This document shows positions 29,810 to 38,418 of a stretch of DNA of 64,000 nt, in pieces. The stretch covers positions 1,364,001-1,428,000 of the forward strand of contig CP036163.1 in NCBI GenBank assembly GCA_019056595.1, read 5' to 3'. The notes under the pieces are model-generated. The model was given only the letters and a program-made list of their open reading frames with translations. It was not told the DNA's origin and ran no database searches. The position numbers and the translations under genes are program-made. This DNA is from Pectobacterium atrosepticum. Its GTDB lineage: Bacteria; Pseudomonadota; Gammaproteobacteria; Enterobacterales; Enterobacteriaceae. The first letter of the stretch is position 1; every line of letters begins with the position of its first letter.

Positions 29810-30664
29810 TTATTCATCGTCGCGTTCTTTTTTTGCCCGCTGACGTTCGTAGAACTCATCTTCAGCTGCAATGATTTCATCAATCAGTGAACCCATATCC
29901 ACTTCATGCACCGCTTCGACGAAGAGACCGGTTAGCGCGGTTTCTGGTGTTAATTTTCCGTCTTCATATAACATCCAGATTTCTTGCGCATACCGTGTTT
30001 GCAATAATTGTGGCGCGAACTGACCGTAGTAAGCGGTGATGTTATTAACATCACGTGCAAACATTGATTCAGCATGGTTGTTGGCGGCGGCGTCCACAGC
30101 TTGTGGCAAGTCGATAATTACCGGTCCTTGCGCATCGATCAGCACGTTAAACTCCGATAAATCACCATGTACAATACCTACACACAACATGCGCACGATA
30201 TTGCGGATCATCGTATCGAAATCAGCAATTGCGCTTTCTTCCGTCAGAATCACATCGCTAAGGCGTGGGGCAACAGCGCCGTCAACATCAGTGACCAGCT
30301 CCATCAATAACACACCGTCAATGCAAATATAGGGTTGTGGTACGCGAACACCGGCATTAGCAAGACGGAACAATGCTTCAACTTCCGCCGTTTGCCAGGA
30401 TTCTTCTTGTTGCTTGCGTCCGAATTTTGAGCTTTTTTGCATTGCACGGGCGTTACGCGTATTACGGACTTTGCGTCCTTCCTGGTACTGCACTGCCTGT
30501 TTAAAGCTACGTTGCATTGCTTCTTTGTAAACTTTGGCACACTGGATTTTGTCACCACATAAAACAGTGTAAACGTCCGCCTCCTTGCCGCTTTTCAAGC
30601 GTTGGAGCACATCGTCTATGAGGCCATCATCGACCAGAGGTTGGAGTCTTTTTGGGATTTTCAT
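29810..30664 (-). CDS. RIO1-like serine protein kinase (PA4780 family)
   Basis: This is a 284-aa atypical protein kinase of the bacterial RIO group. The ATP-binding region is LKSGKEADVYTVLCGDKIQCAKVYK, with Gly-rich loop and Lys. The catalytic loop is VGIVHGDLSEFNVLI (Asp and Asn near residues 167-172). The metal-binding Asp is in PVIIDLPQAVD. The insert FKQAVQYQEGRKVRNTRNARAMQKSSKFG is typical of the PA4780-type subfamily. Biological targets in enterobacteria are not established. It sits just outside the guaA-linked island region. Confidence 0.87.
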   Translation of the reverse strand: MKIPKRLQPLVDDGLIDDVLQRLKSGKEADVYTVLCGDKIQCAKVYKEAMQRSFKQAVQYQEGRKVRNTRNARAMQKSSKFGRKQQEESWQTAEVEALFRLANAGVRVPQPYICIDGVLLMELVTDVDGAVAPRLSDVILTEESAIADFDTMIRNIVRMLCVGIVHGDLSEFNVLIDAQGPVIIDLPQAVDAAANNHAESMFARDVNNITAYYGQFAPQLLQTRYAQEIWMLYEDGKLTPETALTGLFVEAVHEVDMGSLIDEIIAAEDEFYERQRAKKERDDE

Positions 30665-30817
30665 GCGGCTTTATACCTTATTTCAGCCGCTTTTCGTATC
30701 AATAACAAAGACTGTGATACTGGAAAAAATGGCAGAGTCTGAAGAAAGATTTTAATTTTACCAATAATTACCCAATTTTGCCGACATGTTCCCCATTTAT
30801 CAACATGACTTCCCCGC

Positions 30818-30907
30818 TTAGATCATCTTCTTTGCTTCATTCAGCCGTTCACATGCCTCTGAAAGCGTCATTCCACCAACATCATATCGACCAAAAGTGA
30901 TAGTTTC
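30818..30907 (-). pseudogene. Remnant of a P4-type integrase
   Basis: The minus strand reads ETITFGRYDVGGMTLSEACE then RLNEAKKMI, matching residues about 49-77 of the intact integrase at 46415-47605 (ETVTFGRYGVGGITLAEARE, RLNEAKKMV) at most positions. It is bounded by in-frame stops. It lies 120 bp from the left att copy, the same order att-terminator-integrase as at guaA, so it belongs to an older or tandem island at this site. Confidence 0.85.
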
Positions 30908-30960
30908 TTATCTGCGGTGGATCGAGTCGTTGTAGCGAAGTGCCAGACCTAAAAAGCCGA

Positions 30961-30982
30961 AAGCCCGCGATTACGCGGGCTT
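30961..30982 (-). terminator. Duplicate guaA-type terminator at the left island end
   Basis: Stem AAGCCCGC (30961-30968) / GCGGGCTT (30975-30982), followed on the minus strand by TCGGCTTTTT. It is nearly the same as the hairpin after guaA at 47844-47865, and the same distance class from the att repeat. Confidence 0.75.
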
Positions 30983-31026
30983 CAGGGGATTTCTTGCTAG
31001 AGGGGGCCGATCAGTTTTGGACGCCC

Positions 31027-31044
31027 AATCATTCCCACTCAATC
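31027..31044. repeat. Left attachment-site direct repeat (att)
   Basis: AATCATTCCCACTCAATC is identical to 47911-47928, which is the 3' end of guaA including its stop codon. With two mismatches the identity extends to 25 bp (31020-31044). It marks the distal end of the island; guaA 3' ends are known integration sites. Confidence 0.9.
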
Positions 31045-31471
31045 ATATATACATATATAAAATTATTATAAAACAATGAATTGAAAATAAATCACATTAC
31101 AATGCCATGCAAAATACCATGAAATGAATATGCGCATGGGAGCAAGGCTGAATCGTAACGCACCATGGCCCACCTTATGGTCGGCAAATAATCTCATAAT
31201 TCCGCCAACAGCGCGGCGCGCATCAAGGTACGAAGTCCAGACTAGGCGGGGAGTAGAAGTTCGTTACCAGCGACAGGAATGGCAGACCTGGAGGAGCGGT
31301 CGTTCCGGTCCGGACGTCCGGTTGCAAGCCAGAAGCGACTACTCACGTTTTGGGTGAACGACCGAGTCCAGCCCGAAGCTGAAATCGAGGGTTTAGAGAA
31401 GCAGACGGCTATCGTTTGAATTAATCCGCCTGCTTAAGCAGATCGGCTTGAATGAAATGTATGCCCTCCCA
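31045..31471. other. Left island border without recognisable gene
   Basis: The first about 90 bp are very AT-rich and include AAAATACCATG (31111-31121), also found at the integrase end, so it may be an integrase arm site. The remaining about 330 bp are GC-richer and have no protein-like frame that I recognise; they may be decayed mobile DNA. Confidence 0.4.
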
Positions 31472-32359
31472 TTAGGGGACATCGAAGAGTATGCGCCAAT
31501 CGTCATCGGGGTTAAAAGCATTAGGAGTTTCCTCCTCTGGGCACCATGAGCCAAAAAAGTCTTCCACATGCCCTTCTGACATTATGTGAAGAATGTTTGT
31601 TGGTGCTGGATGCTTTCTAGCTAAATACCCAATCCGATACCAATCCTCCTTGTCATGGAAGTGAATTCCATCGATCTCAATGTCGTATACATGTTGAGTA
31701 AAGTCTTGTTCAAGTGCGAATGAGTTAGTTACATGCTTTCCGATGGATGCTTCAAGTAGCTCAGACTGAAGCTGTGCCACCTCAAGAAAAAGTCGGCAGA
31801 ATCTGTACACATCAAAGTCTGGTTTTTCGAAGTTGTCACCACTCGATGGTGCGCGGTAAGAAATAAGCTCTCTGAAGGCTTTTAGATGAATCGTTGAACT
31901 CTTTACCTGACTCGCAAGCTCCTTATTGAAATGTGCTAATGCATCGCAAGCGATATTGATCGTTTTTGTGTGGGTCGTTTGGAGAATTTCTCCGTTGTTC
32001 CATTTAACTTGCGGGCTTGTCAAAAGAATAGCGCGCAATGCATGCATGACCGTGTAATAACTCAGATATGAGACCACAGGGCGCAGGTTATTTTCCTCAG
32101 CGTACTTCAAAGTCTGTGCCATAACGGAAGAGGCCAAAACCATCTTTGCTGCAAAAAATATTCTTACCGTCCATTCCGAATTTAGTTCTGAACTCCATTT
32201 CTTCGTTATGGTTGAAAACTGCTGCAATAGCTCGCTTGAACGTACCTGAACATCTGACTCTTCAGCGAAGCCAGGTATCTCCTGAAACTCGTACCACCAG
32301 TTGCGATTGGCATACCTATTTTGGCTGCCAATCATCTTTCTTACTGCAATATGTGTCAT
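31472..32359 (-). CDS. Island protein of unknown function
   Basis: This is a 295-aa protein that I do not recognise. It is soluble, mainly helical in appearance, with no signal peptide. The central segment SYYTVMHALRAILLTSPQ (about residues 98-115) and the following long helices resemble HEPN-like helical proteins in texture, but the RxxxxH motif is not evident. The C-terminal third is acidic and aromatic-rich (DGIHFHDKEDWYRIGYLARKH, DDDWRILFD). It is the last gene of the cargo block and is separated from the next by an IS3 remnant, so it may have been acquired on its own. Base composition is AT-richer than its neighbour. Confidence 0.6.
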   Translation of the reverse strand: MTHIAVRKMIGSQNRYANRNWWYEFQEIPGFAEESDVQVRSSELLQQFSTITKKWSSELNSEWTVRIFFAAKMVLASSVMAQTLKYAEENNLRPVVSYLSYYTVMHALRAILLTSPQVKWNNGEILQTTHTKTINIACDALAHFNKELASQVKSSTIHLKAFRELISYRAPSSGDNFEKPDFDVYRFCRLFLEVAQLQSELLEASIGKHVTNSFALEQDFTQHVYDIEIDGIHFHDKEDWYRIGYLARKHPAPTNILHIMSEGHVEDFFGSWCPEEETPNAFNPDDDWRILFDVP

Positions 32360-32365
32360 AGAAGT

Positions 32366-32542
32366 CTACTCAAGGGGCATAACATTTAATATAACGACCC
32401 GTCGGTCAGTCATATCATTATGTAGTGGCCAACTACAACTGGCCACCGCTATAGAGTTTTTCCTGTATCGTTTTTCCGATTCGTTTAGTGGTAATCCACC
32501 GTTATACTCATGCGGTCTGAGCGAGCTGAAATACCCAGCTAT
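32366..32542 (-). pseudogene. C-terminal fragment of an IS3-family transposase
   Basis: The minus strand encodes GYFSSLRPHEYNGGLPLNES and KRYRKNSIAVAS. The RPHxYNGG pattern is the end of the DDE transposase (OrfB) of some IS3-family elements, after the catalytic Glu region. The frame is closed by a stop just upstream, and no other part of the element remains. It records an IS insertion between two cargo genes. The rest of the 334-bp gap shows nothing further. Confidence 0.55.
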
Positions 32543-32693
32543 TTAGTCTGTGATCCCACGAGCTGCTACGCCAAAGTATATATATCCTAGACACAAGGTG
32601 ACCGCTTGTAACTGTTAGACACCTTTTGGGATCGGCTCCAATCGGCCATCATCAGCCGTTCGAACAAGGACCTTTAGCGCTGGCAACTCACGC

Positions 32694-33848
32694 TTAATAG
32701 TTATTTAAGCTGACAGGTATGAACATTGACAAGGGTCCAACAATTGAGCCGTCTCGCAACATGCTTATTCCGCTGTAAATCTCCCTAATGGGCTCGACCT
32801 CCGGTAGGCCATCCAACAGACGAGCATCACCCCGCGCAACCTTTACCAGATGCTCGAAGACCGAAAGCTCAACACCCACGAACGTCCCCGAGTGCACACC
32901 TAACCTGAAGGGATCACGGCTGCGGTGTGTGGCCTGCCCATTTTCTAAGTCAATTAACGGCTCGTTGGTATCATTTGCGTAATAGCCCCCAACGAAGTGT
33001 CGCTGTTGGTCATCAAATGCGAACTTCCACAGGGTTACTGGAATTCTGCTTTGCGACTCCAAACGCCTTGATCTTCTAATGGCGAGAGCCAAAAGAGGTT
33101 GGTCGATTTTCATCAGCGCATTACTGTAATGGCTGCAGATTATTTGTCCGGAGAGGCTGCGTGCAGTTTCTCCTGATAAAGGCTCCCGGCCCTCTGTGAT
33201 TGGGTCTTCTGCAAACAACTTGGTCTGAACCTTGGGTGTGGATTCGGTTGCAAAGCGAGTGGCCACGATATGGCCTTTTATCCAAACAGCCTCGCCCTTG
33301 CTGTCCAACACCCGAACCCGCGTGAACTGTTTCCGCCAATTTCCAAACTCTTTCGTGTTGAACCCCACCGAAGTATAGCGTCCCTTAGCCTCTGCAAGTA
33401 CGACGGAGCCTGCCCCGTCACTGCACAGGTAGTCAGGCATATCGCCTGGTGCGGTACGCTCTAAAGTAAATCCATGCAAATTCTCGCCTGTGTCATCGAT
33501 CAAACGATCCAAATGTGCGAAGTATTTAATCCCCAAATGCTCATGCAGGAACCAGCGACAGAACGCCTGCCCCATCTCGCTGGATTTGGCTCGCTTGGCA
33601 TTGGTTGAAGCGCCCACCCCCTCACCTTGAAATCGAAGCTCATCGTCAGGCACTAGGAATCTCATGTGCTCAAACTGGGCAGGATCCGGATTAGGGGGCT
33701 GAGTGCCGTAGGTGTCCAAGTAAAAGTGGTGATAGAGAGCGGCAAGGTCAAGATCAATAATCGTTTTCGGACTCTCTTCGCTATCCCCTTGAAGCTTAGG
33801 AGGGATCGGCTTGTACTTGTTGAGTGCCAATTGCAGCTTTTTCTTCAT
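32694..33848 (-). CDS. PD-(D/E)XK-like nuclease candidate in the island cargo
   Basis: This is a protein of about 384 aa without a named family that I recognise. A restriction-endonuclease-like core is visible: PGDMPDYLCSDGAG then VVLAEAKGRY (about residues 135-158), i.e. D-x(n)-E-x-K with the acidic residue before a hydrophobic strand. The preceding GQAFCRWFLHEHLG helix is also typical of such cores. The rest has no clear motif. The ATG at 33848 follows AAAGGAG by about 12 bp; ATGs at 33884 and 33914 are open too. Composition is clearly GC-richer than the ABC-3C operon. It lies downstream of the protease gene on the same strand (about 260 bp gap). Confidence 0.6.
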   Translation of the reverse strand: MKKKLQLALNKYKPIPPKLQGDSEESPKTIIDLDLAALYHHFYLDTYGTQPPNPDPAQFEHMRFLVPDDELRFQGEGVGASTNAKRAKSSEMGQAFCRWFLHEHLGIKYFAHLDRLIDDTGENLHGFTLERTAPGDMPDYLCSDGAGSVVLAEAKGRYTSVGFNTKEFGNWRKQFTRVRVLDSKGEAVWIKGHIVATRFATESTPKVQTKLFAEDPITEGREPLSGETARSLSGQIICSHYSNALMKIDQPLLALAIRRSRRLESQSRIPVTLWKFAFDDQQRHFVGGYYANDTNEPLIDLENGQATHRSRDPFRLGVHSGTFVGVELSVFEHLVKVARGDARLLDGLPEVEPIREIYSGISMLRDGSIVGPLSMFIPVSLNNY

Positions 33849-34107
33849 GAAATTCTTTTGACTCCTTTTATGATTTGGCCGCATTTGATAGGAAGATGGC
33901 GGCCAACTGCCCATCCAACCCTCGCGTTTTCAAAAAAAACGACTGTCTCGCCAAGATGATCTCTGAATTTTGACTATATCGAAATTTTTTATAACAGTAA
34001 GTGTCGGCATGGTTCGAGTAATCAGATGACAACGACGGACTATGAAAATCAATATTATCAACGGCTCAGAAGTGTCTAAATTATCCGTGGCGATTCACCG
34101 TTGCAGT

Positions 34108-35169
34108 CTAACGCTTGGACTTGAGCTGCCACTGACTGCGCTCCAAGGCCGTCCTCTTGTAGCCAAAACTCTCGAAGAGAGCCGCTACAGCCTCCCCCGC
34201 CTCAAGCAGCAGCTCTGCGGAAGGGTTTTCGGTGGGCGTGTACAAAACGGCCCCATCACCAATATCGTGGCGAGTGAGAGGCGTAATGTTATCGAATGTC
34301 GCGACCGCTTCATCCATCCGTGCCTCGTCTGCGCAATTGATCTCAACAAATACGTCGCGGTCGTCATCATAGATGTACAAACTGGCGTCATAGATAAAAG
34401 AACTAAGCGACCTACCAGACGGGTCCGAGAATTTCACGGCGAACAACGTGTCACTATAGCGACCAGGATAGCCACCATGAGTGCTGAACTTGAATTTTTC
34501 GGCAGCAAGATCCACCGCCGGTTCGATCGACAGCAGGCTCATATAGCCGGTTTCCAGCGGCATATCGCCCTGGCCCAAACTTTCTGTCACGAGTGCAAGC
34601 GCAACACCGGACTGATCAAGCGCCACACCTCCGCTAAACCCGCCCCGGGCCATGGATGAAGCGATGAAATGCAGGGCTGGAGAATGATGTACACGTACTA
34701 CAGCATTGATCTGTCCTAAAGTGACAACTTGGTTGGGTACCGTAGTAAACGGGATCGGGGGATAGCCGACCACGAGGATGTCTGATAGGACCAAGTCATT
34801 CTCTCCAAACGAGTAGTCCGTGTGCTGGCTGACAGTGATCGCCGGCAACGGCGTCGTGCCAAGCTCAACTCTGAAGACAGCAACATCGAGTCCATTTGGA
34901 CCAAAGTAGGGACCATCGACAATCTGTAGCCGACGCGGAGGAACCATCTTACCTCCAGCCTCTTCGATGAGGTGCGCCGATTTGGTGGTAGCGATCTCCT
35001 TGATTGTCACCCCTTCAACCACGTGCCGGGCCGTAACGAAAATCCCATCACCGATATGGAACGCGGTACCAATCCCTTCATCTCCATTAGTATCGACTAC
35101 GGCTACGAACGCCACGGCTCCGGCCGCACGAACGTAGGTCTCATGGAAAGCGCTCTTTTGAAGCGTCAA
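34108..35169 (-). CDS. Trypsin-like serine protease, cytoplasmic, island cargo
   Basis: This is a 353-aa protein with a chymotrypsin/trypsin-like peptidase domain in residues about 15-230. The triad is His49 (FVTARHVVEG), Asp95 (NGLDVAVFRV) and Ser179 (ARGGFSGGVAL). There is no signal peptide, so it should act in the cytoplasm, unlike DegP-type proteases. The C-terminal about 110 residues (from GRYSDTLFAVKF) form a separate acidic alpha/beta domain of unknown role. The start is TTG at 35169, preceded by AGAGGTG; no ATG is available before the catalytic core. Cytoplasmic trypsin-like proteases of this type occur in bacterial conflict systems, where they cleave a partner effector; here the partner could be the neighbouring nuclease-like protein. 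Confidence 0.72.
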   Translation of the reverse strand: MTLQKSAFHETYVRAAGAVAFVAVVDTNGDEGIGTAFHIGDGIFVTARHVVEGVTIKEIATTKSAHLIEEAGGKMVPPRRLQIVDGPYFGPNGLDVAVFRVELGTTPLPAITVSQHTDYSFGENDLVLSDILVVGYPPIPFTTVPNQVVTLGQINAVVRVHHSPALHFIASSMARGGFSGGVALDQSGVALALVTESLGQGDMPLETGYMSLLSIEPAVDLAAEKFKFSTHGGYPGRYSDTLFAVKFSDPSGRSLSSFIYDASLYIYDDDRDVFVEINCADEARMDEAVATFDNITPLTRHDIGDGAVLYTPTENPSAELLLEAGEAVAALFESFGYKRTALERSQWQLKSKR

Positions 35170-35444
35170 AAGACACCTCTAAACTCAACGTCGTCGACGT
35201 AGTTCTTGCTGCACGTGACCAATACTCCATCCATATCAAGCGAAATTTCTTTATTCAAAATTCTTCCTCTACACTAGTTCGGCGTCACATGACACCCTCA
35301 TATCGATGATTTCACTCTATCAGCCCAGTCCTAATATGCTTAGTAACAAAGGCTCAAGCACTATGCAAATATCAAAAACCCACCCAGCAAGCAACGTTAT
35401 ACGTCCTTCTTCAATGTGATTTTACTGTAATCTACATGCGGCTT

Positions 35445-37778
35445 TTACGAGGCTTCTTTCGCCAAGAGCTGCATGTTGAGCGAACTTGTTGTCAAACCTG
35501 CTCTGTCGAATCGGTAGCGCATATAGGCCGAGATATCGTCCTCGTGGGAGGAGACAATCAACTGGCAATGTTTGAGTTCGCAACGGAGTAGATCGGTCAA
35601 GGAAGCAACGTTTACTTCATCCAGGGATTGCGACGGATCATCAATTAAAATGAGAGGCACCCGAGCATAGACCTTGTTGAGCGAGAGGAAAAAGGCAAGA
35701 CTGAGGGCCGACACCTGACCAGAACTCATGGACATGACTGCGTCGTGCTCAGACTTCTCGGCAGTCAGGAACCTCAACTGGGTACCTTCGCGGCTCTCGA
35801 TAAACAGGCCCAAGCCACGCTGGTAGTTTTGAATCAGCCGGCCACTGTAGATGTGGAATATGAATTCAATAGCCGAAATTGTCTGGTCGGTATAACTCTG
35901 CTCTGTTTTCTTCAATGTGCTGCGGAGCTTTTCGATTTTACCTTGTGCTTTTTGGGCTGCCAGGGTTTCATTTTCGATAAGCTTAAGATCGCTCATACAG
36001 GTTTGGAGCCTGGAGTTTTGAGCTTCGTTAGCTTTAATCGATATGTACTGCTCTTTGTCCTTCAGGTCTTCAGCAGTGACTATGTAGAAGTCCTGTAGGT
36101 CTTTGAAGGCGCTGTTAGTGATTTCTCGCCAGTCTTCCGGCAGCGCTAAGGCATCAGCTTCAACCTGTTTTTTATTTCTTAGAATTTCCTTGAGCTTTTC
36201 AAGTCGCTCATCTACTACGTCATCAATTTCCGTAAATGAGTCAGTAAATTGAATTTTTTCGCTTTGCAGCTTCTCCAGTAGCTGGGTTATTGCAGGTAGC
36301 CGAAGCATAATTTTGGTCAGCGCTGCATGAAGATTTAGCTCAAATGTAGGTGTGAGAAGTTTGAGCCTGTCTTGTATATAGGTGTCGATGAGTTTCAACT
36401 CAGCGTCCATAGCTGCGATGATTTTAACTAAGTCCTTACCGTCCTGACCTAGCGTTTCAGAGATCTGCTTAGTTCTTGCTTCAATGGCATTCACCATTGA
36501 TTTGTGATCTTCCCAGTCGGTGCCACAGAGAGGGCACAACTGTTCGTCGGGATAAGACTTATTATGTTCCTCAAGTAGCTGTCTTTTTAGGCGTTCCAAT
36601 TCAGCTACGACGTTCGCGTTGGCGCTGCTTTTTTCTTGTAGGCTGTTTCGGGATTTAATTTGTGACTCAAACCACTCAAGACGCCCATCCGCCCAGTGAG
36701 GTAATGAGCGTGTTTCTTCGAGCTTAATCACAGTGGCACCGCGTTTGATGATGCTTGCTGAACGCTCTAATTCATCAATCCCCTTCTTGATAGCTTCAAG
36801 CCCATCAAGCTTGCCTAGGTCTTTACCAAACTGCGCCAAAATTCTCAGAGATTCCTCGTTACGATCAATGTCGGCATCAATTCTCTCATTGTGAACCCTA
36901 GTTTTTATCGTGGCTTTGAGTGGCAGAAGGGCAATAATCTTGCGAACGGATTCCTGGTAGGAAGCATGGTCTACTGCTGAATACGTTGAGAACAGTATCT
37001 CCTTGTCCCATCCGGGTTGGATATCAGTCGTCGAGAGATTTTTGTATTCAGTGATCCCAGTCTCTGCCTGCAATGTGTCCCTTAGGGTGGCTATCTCTTC
37101 TTTAAGTGATACAGCCTTTGCCGTGCGTTCGGGATTGTTGATATACCTTGTGAGTTTACTGTATATAGTGTTGCAGCTTTCGATCTCGGCTTCGATATCG
37201 CTGATGTTAAATAGGTTTCCTAGTTTCTCCTTACGTTCGTCTACCCGAGTGTGTAACAGACGGTTTTGCCCTTGCTCCAGATAGTTAAGGAAGGAAAAGT
37301 TTTCCCTGAAATTTTTTCCGAAAATTTCGCCAAGGAAGTTGTTGTCGCGCAGATTGATCTTAGAGAAGTCAGATGATTCGAATTTTGGCAGCTCGTAAAG
37401 CTTGAAGTTTTCGTATTTGTCTGCACGATTGTTTACTGGTTTTTTGAATATCGCAGCTTGGCAATGTCTGGCTAAAATAAGTTTTCGACCATCATTAGAA
37501 AATTCAATCTTAATGCAGAGGTCGTATTCGCCGGAGCGATTGTTCCAGAAAAGATTGTCCGCGTAGTCTCTCTTGTTCCTAGTTAATAATGTATTGAATA
37601 GATTTTGTATTCGGCTTATCTGGCCGGTAAGCAGTAGTTCGATTGCGTCGAAGATGCTTGTTTTGCCATAACCGTTAGGGCCGTCCAGTGTTAGCAAAGA
37701 CGATTCGCCAAGATCCAAGTTGATATGCTTGAATGCTTTGAAGCTTGAGACTTCAATCTTGGATATTTTCCAGTTCAT
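35445..37778 (-). CDS. ABC-3C ATPase (SMC/Rad50-like)
   Basis: This is a 777-aa ATPase with split ABC halves and long coiled coils. The Walker A is LDGPNGYGKTS (residues 32-41). A central CPLCGTDW (about residue 414) resembles a zinc hook between coiled coils. At the C-terminus are the signature MSSGQVSALSLAFF (about residue 685), the Walker B LILIDDPSQSLDE (about residue 715) and the H-loop VSSHEDD. It is the third gene of a tightly coupled operon, overlapping the middle component by 26 bp. In ABC-three-component systems such an ATPase is thought to sense a DNA or nucleoprotein state and release the effector. Confidence 0.85.
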   Translation of the reverse strand: MNWKISKIEVSSFKAFKHINLDLGESSLLTLDGPNGYGKTSIFDAIELLLTGQISRIQNLFNTLLTRNKRDYADNLFWNNRSGEYDLCIKIEFSNDGRKLILARHCQAAIFKKPVNNRADKYENFKLYELPKFESSDFSKINLRDNNFLGEIFGKNFRENFSFLNYLEQGQNRLLHTRVDERKEKLGNLFNISDIEAEIESCNTIYSKLTRYINNPERTAKAVSLKEEIATLRDTLQAETGITEYKNLSTTDIQPGWDKEILFSTYSAVDHASYQESVRKIIALLPLKATIKTRVHNERIDADIDRNEESLRILAQFGKDLGKLDGLEAIKKGIDELERSASIIKRGATVIKLEETRSLPHWADGRLEWFESQIKSRNSLQEKSSANANVVAELERLKRQLLEEHNKSYPDEQLCPLCGTDWEDHKSMVNAIEARTKQISETLGQDGKDLVKIIAAMDAELKLIDTYIQDRLKLLTPTFELNLHAALTKIMLRLPAITQLLEKLQSEKIQFTDSFTEIDDVVDERLEKLKEILRNKKQVEADALALPEDWREITNSAFKDLQDFYIVTAEDLKDKEQYISIKANEAQNSRLQTCMSDLKLIENETLAAQKAQGKIEKLRSTLKKTEQSYTDQTISAIEFIFHIYSGRLIQNYQRGLGLFIESREGTQLRFLTAEKSEHDAVMSMSSGQVSALSLAFFLSLNKVYARVPLILIDDPSQSLDEVNVASLTDLLRCELKHCQLIVSSHEDDISAYMRYRFDRAGLTTSSLNMQLLAKEAS

Positions 37779-38418
37779 TGTTAATCATTTCCTTGATAAT
37801 TTCGTCGGCGTTTTTGGCTGTGACGTTCTGGATAGTCAAATACGTATTATTCAGGCCGGCTTCTGCAACGGCCTCTGCTGCCTGTAACCTCAAGGACACA
37901 AGATTTTCTTGATGGCTAGGTAACTCTAAGAATGGAAGCTTGATAAAGGTCTTCGCCGCGAAGCTGTATTGTGTAGCGACAAGAGGGTTTTCTTTGTATT
38001 TAAGAAATTCCTTTTTATCAGCAATCACAGATACCAGTTTGTCGTAGGTGAAATTAGTGAGCGCGCTTTCTTCAGCAATACTGTAATAGAGGACATATTT
38101 TTTATAAAAGTGCGGGTCTTCCTCAATTGCGAAAATTTCTTCTTCGTGATCCTTGAATTTGGCCAGAACGTCAAGGCGATGAATACAAATCAAGTCGCAG
38201 TTTTTCTTAAAACTTGGGTTTCTGAGAAATTCCTCAGGAGCAAGATAATTGATTCTATTATTCAATTCGGCCGGGTCAGGGAAGTCGTCAAGATTGTGTA
38301 GGACTACGAACCTGATAGCAGATCCAGACTCGCGAATATAAAAGTTTGTGTTGTCCAAGTCGCGTTTACTAACAAAGCCATGGGCAACAAGTGCTTCATT
38401 AATGAGTTGCTTTATCAT
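37753..38418 (-). CDS. ABC-3C middle component
   Basis: This is a 221-aa soluble alpha/beta protein between the effector and ATPase genes, overlapping both (20 bp and 26 bp). It begins MIKQLINEALVAHGFVS and contains FYIRESGSAIRFVVLHNLDD and ECDLI-like segments typical of the poorly conserved middle components of ABC-3C systems, which were defined by operon position and fold prediction. No catalytic motif is visible. It probably bridges or regulates effector and ATPase. Family assignment is mostly from context. Confidence 0.65.
   Translation of the reverse strand: MIKQLINEALVAHGFVSKRDLDNTNFYIRESGSAIRFVVLHNLDDFPDPAELNNRINYLAPEEFLRNPSFKKNCDLICIHRLDVLAKFKDHEEEIFAIEEDPHFYKKYVLYYSIAEESALTNFTYDKLVSVIADKKEFLKYKENPLVATQYSFAAKTFIKLPFLELPSHQENLVSLRLQAAEAVAEAGLNNTYLTIQNVTAKNADEIIKEMINNELENIQD

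Noticed and set aside
31124-31357. 77-aa open frame at the island border
   Set aside because: No family resemblance, odd composition and probably decayed DNA.
34042-34659. 205-aa frame antisense to the protease gene
   Set aside because: The minus strand has a full catalytic triad and domain logic; this frame is a shadow.
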